This document shows, piece by piece, positions 1-5,701 of a DNA stretch of 6,290 nucleotides; positions within the stretch are counted from its first letter, which is position 1, and each line of letters starts with the position of its first letter. The position numbers and the translations under genes are program-made. The DNA is from Nitrospirota bacterium (lineage in GTDB: Bacteria; Nitrospirota; Thermodesulfovibrionia; Thermodesulfovibrionales; SM23-35): the NCBI GenBank assembly GCA_029883145.1, contig JAOUJR010000106.1, positions 1-6,290 of the forward strand, in the 5' to 3' direction. The notes below the pieces were generated by a model. That model made no database searches and was not told the DNA's origin. It saw only the letters and a list, made by a program, of their open reading frames with translations.

Positions 1-2
1 TT

Positions 3-2867
3 ATACCTAATCTCGTAAGAGCTTTGGGGAGGATAAATAAGGAGTCAGGTATCGGAGATGAAGAGATCAATAAAGTTATCAATGAGTTGAAACTTACAGG
101 TACAGGTATCGAAGGTGCTAAAAGAATTTTGAACTTCTATAAGTTAGGTGTTCCTGTAAAGTTTGAGAAAGAAAAAGTTGTTAATTATGTCCACCTTTTT
201 GACTTTGAAGATAGTGAAAATAATGAGTTTATCATCACAAGGCAGGTCTACTATCAGGGCAGGGAGAGAATCAGAACTGATATAGTGCTCTATGTGAACG
301 GCATACCTCTGGTGAATATTGAGTGCAAAAACCCTGTGAACATATCTGAAAGCTGGCTTAATGCATATAAACAGATTAAGGACTATGAAAGAATCGTTCC
401 TGAGCTTTACAAATATGTCCAAATTGGAGTAGCTGCTGAAAGCAAGGCGAGGTATTTTCCCATCGTTCCATGGCAAGATGAGGGTATGACGCATGAGTGG
501 AGAGAGGAAGGGAAAGACTCTATTGATTCTACTATTGAAATGCTCTCAAGGGAAACCCTGCTCGATATTATCAAGAACTTTCTATTTTTCAGGATCGAAT
601 TTGGCAATGCGACAAAAGTCATCACGAGATATATGCAATACAGGGCTGCAAACAAAATAGTCAATAGAGTCAAAGAGTCATTAAAGTCTGAAGAGTCGGC
701 ATTTATAGACTCAGGACTCACGACTCATGGACTCAAAGACAAGGGTCTTATTTGGCACTGGCAAGGTAGTGGGAAGACCCTCACTATGATATTCGCAGCG
801 AATAAGCTTTATTACACTGATATACTTGAGAATCCCACTGTCTTTTTTATTGTTGATCGGATTGAGCTTGAAGATCAACTATATAAGGAGTTTTACTCCC
901 TGGATATTGTGGAGCCTGAAATTATTGGATCAATCTGGGAGCTAAAAAATGTGTTAAGCCATGATGATTTCAGAGGAAAGCGGGGGGTATTTATTATCCT
1001 TATTCATAAGTTCAGACAAGAAGAGCTTAAAGGGTTGCAAGAAGAGATTGAGGAGATATCAAGACGGAAAGAAACAATAATGAACAGGAAAAACATTATT
1101 GCTTTTGTTGATGAAGGGCACAGGACTCAATACGGTCTCCTTGCAGCTCAAATGAAGGCGATACTCAAAAGTGCCTTCTTCTTTGCCCTTACAGGTACAC
1201 CCATATCAAAACGAGGAAGGGATACCTATCTTGAGTTCAGTTATCCTCCAGAGGAATCGTACCTCGATAAATACTTCATAACTGACTCTATAAAAGATGG
1301 ATTCACTTTAAAAATTGTATATCAGCCGAGGCTCGAAACAGAGCACTTGAAGAAAGATCAACTGGAGGCGTTCTTAGAAACAGAGTTTGAGGAACTGCCA
1401 GAAGAGATAAAGGAGGAAGTAGAAGAAAAGATAAAAAAGAGGCTGAATGCCATAAAAGTCGTACTTGAAAATCCGTTCAGAATAAAGGTCATTGCTGAGG
1501 ATATTGCCCGCCATTTCAAAGAAAACATTGATGGTAAATTCAAGGCTATGGTGGTAGCAGGAAGCAGAAAGGCCTGCGCCCTTTATAAGGGAGAATTAGA
1601 TAAACATCTACCTGTTGAGTACTCTGAAGTGGTGATGACGTATGAGAGAGATGACAAGCCTGTCATTCAAGAAATAGCTGCAGAATCAATGGCAAGATAT
1701 GGAGGGCGGGATGTAGATGATACAAGAAAAGCCATTATTGAGAAGTTTAAAGAAGATGAACTTCCAAAGATATTGATTGTCACAGATATGCTTCTGACAG
1801 GCTTTGATGCCCCTGTCTTACAGATCATGTATCTTGATAAACCACTGAAAGAGCACAGGCTTCTTCAGGCTGTGGCAAGGACAAATAGACCTTTTAAGGA
1901 TTTGAAAGAGGCAGGGGTTGTCATTGATTATGTAGGTATCCTGAAAGAATTCAAGAAGGCCCTCGAGATGTACAGTGAAGAAGACATCAAAGGAGTACTC
2001 TTTAGTTATGAAAGTGTTAGAGAGGAGTTTGTTGCTCTAATTAATGAGATTCTTCTGATATTTAAAGAACTGTCAAGAGATTACGAGAGAGAAACCTTAC
2101 TGAAGGCAATTGAGATACTTACCTCTGACGAAGAAAATGAGAAGGAATTTGTCGAGAAGTATAGAAGTCTTAGAAAGACCTTCGAGCTTCTTGGACCAGA
2201 TGAGATTAAGCTTGAATATTTTGAGGATTATAAATGGTTATCTGCTATTTACACATATTATATGAAGGTGGTAATACAAAAATATCCCTACGAGGATTAT
2301 GTTCAGAGATATTATGATAAAACTATTCGATTTATTCACAGATCGACAGATATAGAAAGGCTGGATAGAGAACTTCCTGCAATAGCTTTCGACCAAAAAT
2401 ATCTTGAGGAGTTAGAAGAAAAGGTAAAGAATAAAAAAGAAAAGGCTGCCAATATCCTCTTCACACTGAATAGATTGGTTCTCGTTGACAGACACCGTAA
2501 CCCTATTTATGAATCTTTGGTAGAAAAGGTCGAGAGGCTGCTCAAAATATGGAAGGAGAAAACAAAGGATTTTAAACGAGTATATAGTGAAGGCGTAAAA
2601 ATAATAGAGCAAATAAATGAGCTTTCGAAAAGGCAAAAGTCCCTCGATTTTTCAGACTTTGAGTATTCAATCTTGCTTGAACTTGAAAAGAGATTTAATA
2701 GAGGTGTCGAATTTATAAAAGATGTGAAAGAACTTTCAGAAGGGCTTGAGAAGTATATGTTTTTCGGATGGTTCCATCAAACAACTGTAAAAAAAGAAGT
2801 AGAACGAGAAGTAAGAAAATTTGAAGGAGGCTTAAAGGGAGGTTTAACCTTTCTCTGGATGAAATGA
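3..2867 (+). CDS. hsdR: Type I restriction endonuclease subunit R (HsdR), 5'-partial
   Basis: This is the ATP-dependent DNA translocase and nuclease subunit of a type I restriction-modification complex, acting in the cytoplasm with HsdM and HsdS (not in the window). Numbering from the TTG at 24, the nuclease core is D86...E100-C-K102 (PD-ExK). The SF2 motor follows: QGSGKT at 247-252 (Walker A, in the family context IWHWQGSGKT), DEGH at 363-366 (motif II, usually DEAH), ALTGTP at 388-393, VTDMLLTGFDAP near 586-597 and QAVARTNRP at 615-623 (motif VI). A long helical C-terminal region follows. The frame stays open leftwards to the window edge, and the residues before the TTG (IPNLVRALGRINK) match the family's usual N-terminal helix. 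The TTG is therefore not the start, and an estimated 70-100 residues lie outside. The frame closes at 2865-2867, but the last ~15 residues do not look like an HsdR end (see the frameshift entry). The gene heads an apparent operon with two peptidase genes. Confidence 0.95.
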   Translation: MPNLVRALGRINKESGIGDEEINKVINELKLTGTGIEGAKRILNFYKLGVPVKFEKEKVVNYVHLFDFEDSENNEFIITRQVYYQGRERIRTDIVLYVNGIPLVNIECKNPVNISESWLNAYKQIKDYERIVPELYKYVQIGVAAESKARYFPIVPWQDEGMTHEWREEGKDSIDSTIEMLSRETLLDIIKNFLFFRIEFGNATKVITRYMQYRAANKIVNRVKESLKSEESAFIDSGLTTHGLKDKGLIWHWQGSGKTLTMIFAANKLYYTDILENPTVFFIVDRIELEDQLYKEFYSLDIVEPEIIGSIWELKNVLSHDDFRGKRGVFIILIHKFRQEELKGLQEEIEEISRRKETIMNRKNIIAFVDEGHRTQYGLLAAQMKAILKSAFFFALTGTPISKRGRDTYLEFSYPPEESYLDKYFITDSIKDGFTLKIVYQPRLETEHLKKDQLEAFLETEFEELPEEIKEEVEEKIKKRLNAIKVVLENPFRIKVIAEDIARHFKENIDGKFKAMVVAGSRKACALYKGELDKHLPVEYSEVVMTYERDDKPVIQEIAAESMARYGGRDVDDTRKAIIEKFKEDELPKILIVTDMLLTGFDAPVLQIMYLDKPLKEHRLLQAVARTNRPFKDLKEAGVVIDYVGILKEFKKALEMYSEEDIKGVLFSYESVREEFVALINEILLIFKELSRDYERETLLKAIEILTSDEENEKEFVEKYRSLRKTFELLGPDEIKLEYFEDYKWLSAIYTYYMKVVIQKYPYEDYVQRYYDKTIRFIHRSTDIERLDRELPAIAFDQKYLEELEEKVKNKKEKAANILFTLNRLVLVDRHRNPIYESLVEKVERLLKIWKEKTKDFKRVYSEGVKIIEQINELSKRQKSLDFSDFEYSILLELEKRFNRGVEFIKDVKELSEGLEKYMFFGWFHQTTVKKEVEREVRKFEGGLKGGLTFLWMK
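667..734. repeat. Cluster of GAGTC/GACTC repeats inside hsdR
   Basis: Seven GANTC pentamers fall in 68 bp. GAGTC occurs at 667, 675 and 693. GACTC, each time followed by A, occurs at 708, 715, 722 and 730, so the last four are spaced 7, 7 and 8 bp. The two types are reverse complements, so the block can pair with itself (for example 693-697 with 708-712 across a 10-nt loop). The four GACTCA copies sit in different codon phases (0, 1, 2, 1), so the repetition is at DNA level and not a protein repeat. It encodes the linker just before the Walker A strand. No function is known to me. Confidence 0.6.
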
Positions 2868-2920
2868 ATGACTTACATCAAAAGCTGATAGAAAGTGTGA
2901 AGAATTATGGTACTTCCTAA
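2823..2920 (+). other. Probable frameshift and out-of-frame remainder of the hsdR C-terminus
   Basis: After REVRKF the annotated frame reads EGGLKGGLTFLWMK and stops. Another frame, open from 2825 to the TAA at 2918-2920, reads RRLKGRFNLSLDEM followed by NDLHQKLIESVKNYG and two more residues. That charged helical sequence is what HsdR C-termini look like. Restoring one base near 2823-2827 (for example GAA AGG AGG in place of GAA GGA GG) would join the two. The full gene would then end at 2920 and overlap the next gene by 14 bp, which matches the tight packing of this operon. A recent one-base deletion, a sequencing or assembly error, or a recoding site are all possible. I see no canonical X XXY YYZ slippery heptamer. 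Confidence 0.6.
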
Positions 2921-3443
2921 CATTTCCTATGACGTTTCTTACAGGAATATAAAATATCCACGCTTGGAGTTCAAAACCGGCAAACTCCTCTTTATTCTCC
3001 CCATTGGTTATGAACCGAATTTCTTTTTAGAAAAACACAGAAAATGGATAGCTCAAAAATCTGAATTTATAAGAAAGTGTTTAAAGGCTTCTTCTGGCAG
3101 GAAATTAGTCAAAAGGACAGATAAACAATTTAGAAACCTTGTCTATTCTTTCGTTAACAAAACTTCTGAAGAAATAGATGTTGAACTTAACAGGGTTTTT
3201 TATAAGAGAATGAAGACAAAGTGGGCAAGCTTAAGCCCTAAGAGGAATCTTACTGTAAATACGCTTCTGAGACATTTACCCAATAAATTAATTGAGTATG
3301 TAATCTTTCACGAAATAGCCCATATAATAGAAAAAAAGCATAATAATAAATTTTGGAAGATAATAATAAAGAAATTTAAAAACTACCAGAGATTAGAACA
3401 AGATTTGTTTATATACTGGTTTCAGGTTGCGAAGAAACTTTAA
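2907..3443 (+). CDS. YgjP-like (DUF45/M48-type) zinc metallopeptidase
   Basis: This is a 178-residue putative cytoplasmic zinc peptidase of the YgjP/DUF45 (SprT-like) group, with no signal peptide or membrane segment. The catalytic site is H135-E136-I-A-H139, with H145 in HNNKFW as the probable third zinc ligand. This HELAH...H-x-x-FW layout is diagnostic of the family. The preceding stretch MKTKWASLS (residues 102-110) matches the family's MKTRWGSCS-like motif, with its Gly and Cys changed to Ala and Leu. The N-terminal part (residues 27-56, ending in a KWIAQK helix) also fits. The ATG at 2907 has only a weak upstream GAAG and would lie inside a frame-restored hsdR, which suggests translational coupling. 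Its TAA overlaps the next ATG by 1 bp (TAATG). The gene is visibly AT-rich (about 22-23% GC by eye over 3301-3420). The substrate is unknown. A role in processing or turnover of the restriction enzyme is inference from position only. Confidence 0.88.
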   Translation: MVLPNISYDVSYRNIKYPRLEFKTGKLLFILPIGYEPNFFLEKHRKWIAQKSEFIRKCLKASSGRKLVKRTDKQFRNLVYSFVNKTSEEIDVELNRVFYKRMKTKWASLSPKRNLTVNTLLRHLPNKLIEYVIFHEIAHIIEKKHNNKFWKIIIKKFKNYQRLEQDLFIYWFQVAKKL

Positions 3444-3820
3444 TGCCCTACCGTGTGAGCAAAAATGACTTTGACAAGCTTGTTGAAAAGGCAATCGAAG
3501 AATTGCCTGAAGAATTTAGAAAATACTTTATAAATATAACTGTCATAGTAGAAGACCAGCCATCAAGAGCAGGCAGAAGACTTACAGGCTCAAAGGAATT
3601 ACTTTTGGGGCTTTTCAGGGGCGTCCCCTATACAATCAAGGGAGGGTTTTTTGATATACCTTATCCAATGCCTGATAAGATTATTCTTTTTCAGAGAAAT
3701 ATCGAAAGTCTCTGTTCATCAGAAAAAGAGCTCATTAAACTGATAACCGAGACATTAATACATGAGGTAGGACATTATTTCGGCCTTTCTGAAAAAGATT
3801 TAAAAAGACATAAAATTTAA
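3443..3820 (+). CDS. Minimal zincin-type metallopeptidase (PF06262-like)
   Basis: This is a 125-residue putative zinc peptidase of the small single-domain zincin family usually named 'metallopeptidase family protein' (Zincin_1/PF06262). The pattern H107-E108-V-G-H111-x2-G114-L-S-E117-K-D119-L is the family's HExxHxxGxxxxDL signature. Also family-like are the N-terminal F-DKLVEKAIEELPEEF helix (residues 10-25), LLGLFRGVPYT (54-64) and PDKIILFQRNIE (77-88). It is full length for this family and has no signal sequence or membrane segment, so it is probably cytoplasmic. The ATG overlaps the stop of the YgjP-like gene (TAATG), so translation is probably coupled and the two genes share a transcript. 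It is not homologous in fold detail to its neighbour, so this is not a tandem duplication. The physiological substrate of the family is not known to me. Confidence 0.87.
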   Translation: MPYRVSKNDFDKLVEKAIEELPEEFRKYFINITVIVEDQPSRAGRRLTGSKELLLGLFRGVPYTIKGGFFDIPYPMPDKIILFQRNIESLCSSEKELIKLITETLIHEVGHYFGLSEKDLKRHKI

Positions 3821-3842
3821 TTAATACAATATAAATCAAGTC

Positions 3843-4490
3843 TCACACAACCTTTTTTACATATATCTCTTTTGCAATTTCAGGGTCAATGGCAATTGTG
3901 GTCTCATCTATTTTAATGACATAAGATGGGTTTCTTTGTAAAAGCTTAATTATACTTCCCGCAGTAATCCCAAGGTAATTGAGCTTATTCAACCTTAACG
4001 GTTCAGCAGGTACTATAAAGACGATCCTTCCTTTTGATCCCACTTCAAATTCAGAGAGTCTGGTGACTACAGGTACGACGTCAATCTTATATTTCTTGCA
4101 ACATTCTCCTCTTGGTATGGGCTTCCCATGAGGGCATGTAGGGGGATGACCGAGGAATGTACATACACTGTCGGTAAGCTCTTCACTCAGGATATGTTCC
4201 ATCTTGCAGGCATCTGTGATGACAGTATCTTCTGGCATCTCAAAGACATCAGTAAAAAGACGTTCTGCAAGACGGAGCCTTCTGATAAGTGCCCTTGCCA
4301 TTAAGTAGCCTTTTTCAGTAAATTCAACTATATCTTCAGAGATGACGATAAGTCCTTCTTTTTCCAGAGCAGGAATAAGGGTTTCAACATCATCATCTTC
4401 AGAACTCAATCGAAAACGTTTAAGACTCTGATGACCATCTTCATTCAGAAGCCAGATAAGCTCTATTGCCTCATCAATTCGCTCTCTCAT
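3843..4490 (-). CDS. DtxR/MntR-family metal-dependent regulator with C-terminal FeoA domain
   Basis: This 215-residue protein resembles iron- or manganese-sensing repressors of the DtxR family. Residues 1-62 correspond to the winged-helix domain, 63-110 to the metal-binding/dimerisation domain (RLRLAERLF, then DACKMEHILSEE), and about 140-215 to a FeoA/SH3-like domain (VVTRLSEFEVGSKGRI...LNYLGITAGSIIKLL). C95, E98 and H99 align by eye with DtxR Cys102, Glu105 and His106 (primary site), and E7 may take the Met10/MntR-Asp8 position. Residues aligning with ancillary-site His79 and His98 are L72 and I91, so that site looks lost, although E76 (DtxR Glu83) remains. The segment 109-131 carries Cys110, Cys119, Cys130 and Cys131 around CPHGKPIPRGECC. 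The putative HTH is about three residues shorter than DtxR and very acidic (SSEDDDVETL, 29-38). GTGAG lies 5 nt before the ATG. The family call is firm; the metal specificity and DNA-binding ability are not. Confidence 0.88.
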   Translation of the reverse strand: MRERIDEAIELIWLLNEDGHQSLKRFRLSSEDDDVETLIPALEKEGLIVISEDIVEFTEKGYLMARALIRRLRLAERLFTDVFEMPEDTVITDACKMEHILSEELTDSVCTFLGHPPTCPHGKPIPRGECCKKYKIDVVPVVTRLSEFEVGSKGRIVFIVPAEPLRLNKLNYLGITAGSIIKLLQRNPSYVIKIDETTIAIDPEIAKEIYVKKVV

Positions 4491-4523
4491 ATTTTCTCAC
4501 TATTATTTTGCTGTTTAGTTTCA

Positions 4524-4552
4524 ATTATAGGAAAACATAAGAAACAAAACAA
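4524..4552 (-). promoter_or_regulatory. Probable sigma70-type promoter of the DtxR-like gene
   Basis: Read on the minus strand, a perfect -10 hexamer TATAAT (4529 to 4524) is preceded by exactly 17 bp and then TTGTTT (4552 to 4547, a half match to TTGACA) in an AT-rich context. The predicted start near 4517 gives a leader of about 27 nt containing the GTGAG ribosome-binding site at 4500-4496. This suggests the regulator gene has its own transcript and does not depend only on read-through from rnhB. Confidence 0.6.
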
Positions 4553-4578
4553 CTTAAAAATATATTTTTTATGTCAGG

Positions 4579-4603
4579 ATTCTCATTAATGAGAATTGTT
4601 ATC
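4579..4603. promoter_or_regulatory. 18-bp perfect palindrome merged with a Fur-box-like 19-mer (candidate metal-responsive operator)
   Basis: ATTCTCATTAATGAGAAT at 4579-4596 is a perfect inverted repeat. The minus-strand 19-mer from 4603 to 4585 (GATAACAATTCTCATTAAT) matches the classical Fur consensus GATAATGATAATCATTATC at 13 of 19 positions by hand count. The half sites AATGAGAAT/ATTCTCATT are of Fur-box type. The centre of the palindrome is about 70 bp upstream of the predicted transcription start of the DtxR-like gene, far for simple repression. It has no loop and no following T-run, so it is not a terminator. Binding by Fur or by the neighbouring regulator is inferred only. Confidence 0.45.
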
Positions 4604-4740
4604 GCTCCTTGATTATTTGCTGGAAGGCGTTTTTAAAATCGTGAAAATGAGATATAGAATAGTTGCTGACTTCCTTCCATGACACAGTCTTATCAAAATG
4701 CCTTGCTTTGAATTGTCAGGTAAAAATGAAGTGGGGCTGT

Positions 4741-5352
4741 TCAAAAGGGTAATTCCAGTGACATTACCCTGTGAAAACTTTTTCGGTGGATGGGGCAGGG
4801 GCCATAGAGTCGTAACATATCAAGGTGGTCTCTTGTGGAATAGCCTTTGTGTCTATCAAAGTTGTACTGTGGGTATTTCTGGTGATATTCCAGCATGATT
4901 TTATCCCTTAAGAACTTTGCGATTATTGAGGCAGCAGCAACAGAGGCACTTTTATTGTCTCCTTGTATGAGGGGAAGTTGCTTAATTGGAATCAACGGGA
5001 GTGAAAGTGCATCAATGACGAGCAAATCAGGGATGGTTGAAAGGTCTTCTACTGCATACTTCATTGCAAGTTTTGTAGCCCTCAGGATATTCAATGTGTC
5101 TATTTCTTCATGGCCAACAATTCCTATGCCTATGTCTAAAGAAAAATTGAGGATCTCATAAAAGAGAGATTCCCTCTCTTTCTCAGGTACTTTTTTGGAA
5201 TCTCTAAGCCCTTTAATTCTGATATCACCTGAAAGGACAACTGCAGCAGCAACAACAGGTCCGGCAAGCGGTCCCCGTCCCGCCTCGTCAATACCCGCTA
5301 TCCTTTTGAAACCTTTTTGTCTGAGGTCTTCATCATGCGGGTAGAGGTCCAT
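4741..5352 (-). CDS. rnhB: Ribonuclease HII
   Basis: Cytoplasmic RNase HII cleaves the RNA strand of RNA-DNA hybrids and incises at ribonucleotides embedded in DNA. Numbering from a TTG two codons upstream (205 residues; subtract 2 for the ATG chosen here), the signature [14 protein letters not shown] supplies catalytic D24 and E25 and the GRG motif (27-29) that reads the RNA-DNA junction. D116 in LLVIDAL and D134 in [17 protein letters not shown] complete the four-acid site, at the family's 18-residue spacing. [10 protein letters not shown] (170-179) holds the conserved tyrosine. The ATG at 5352 is preferred over the TTG at 5358 because AAGAGAA lies 7 nt upstream of the ATG but only 1 nt from the TTG. 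The gene starts 20 bp inside rplS, so it is the last visible gene of the trmD-rplS-rnhB unit. No terminator hairpin is evident after it. Confidence 0.96.
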   Translation of the reverse strand: MDLYPHDEDLRQKGFKRIAGIDEAGRGPLAGPVVAAAVVLSGDIRIKGLRDSKKVPEKERESLFYEILNFSLDIGIGIVGHEEIDTLNILRATKLAMKYAVEDLSTIPDLLVIDALSLPLIPIKQLPLIQGDNKSASVAAASIIAKFLRDKIMLEYHQKYPQYNFDRHKGYSTRDHLDMLRLYGPCPIHRKSFHRVMSLELPF

Positions 5353-5701
5353 TATCAAATTCTCTTGCTTTTTCTTTGATCTTTGCAGCTTTACCTTTTT
5401 TACCCCTTAAATAATATAATTTTGCTCTTCGAATACTCCCTTTCTTCAGAACTTCTATCTTGTCTATGATAGGAGAATAGAGAGGAAAAATTCTTTCTAC
5501 TCCAATGCCAAAGGATATCTTTCTGATCATAAAAGATTCTCTTGTACCGCCTCCGTGCCTTCCGATTACAATACCTTCAAATGGCTGAATTCTTTCTTTG
5601 TCACCTTCTACAACCTTTACTGAAACACGTACAGTATCGCCAACATTAAAGTCTGTAATCTTTTTCTTGAATGATTCTTCAACTGCTCCAAGTAAGCTCA
5701 T
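5333..5701 (-). CDS. rplS: 50S ribosomal protein L19
   Basis: This is a 122-residue protein of the large ribosomal subunit, lying near the interface with the 30S subunit. The whole L19 pattern is present: [20 protein letters not shown] (18-37), [20 protein letters not shown] (38-57), [19 protein letters not shown] (59-77) and [21 protein letters not shown] (91-111). The last 11 residues ([11 protein letters not shown]) extend slightly past the usual end, and their codons overlap the start of rnhB. The ATG overlaps the trmD stop as ATGA, and a strong AAAGGGGGAA lies just upstream inside trmD, so translation is both coupled and independently primed. Confidence 0.98.
   Translation of the reverse strand: MSLLGAVEESFKKKITDFNVGDTVRVSVKVVEGDKERIQPFEGIVIGRHGGGTRESFMIRKISFGIGVERIFPLYSPIIDKIEVLKKGSIRRAKLYYLRGKKGKAAKIKEKAREFDNGPLPA
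5360..5366 (-). promoter_or_regulatory. Ribosome binding site deciding the rnhB start
   Basis: AAGAGAA on the minus strand, within the rplS coding region, is separated by 7 nt from ATG 5352. The alternative TTG at 5358 would be only 1 nt away, so the ATG is the more likely start. Confidence 0.5.

Noticed and set aside
24..26. TTG as the start codon of hsdR
   Set aside because: The frame is open to the window edge and the residues before the TTG match the HsdR family, so the gene simply begins outside the window.
144..721. Minus-strand ORFs of 104-116 codons within hsdR
   Set aside because: They are antisense to the conserved nuclease and linker region of HsdR and lack domain features.
2816..2837. 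Programmed -1 frameshift signal in hsdR (AAATTT / TTAAAG, with GGAGG inside)
   Set aside because: No in-frame X XXY YYZ heptamer is present. A -1 slip at the TTT codon would meet TGA at once, and no strong downstream hairpin is seen. A simple indel explains the data better.
3821..3842. Bidirectional terminator between the convergent genes
   Set aside because: The 22 bp are AT-rich without any GC stem.
4621..4679. Inverted repeat TGGAAGG ... CCTTCCA as an rnhB terminator
   Set aside because: The 7-bp arms are separated by 45 nt and no T-run follows on the minus strand, so this is probably chance.
4698..5161. Plus-strand ORFs at 4698-4898 and 4895-5161
   Set aside because: For most or all of their length they lie antisense to the clearly functional rnhB, and their translations show no recognisable domain.
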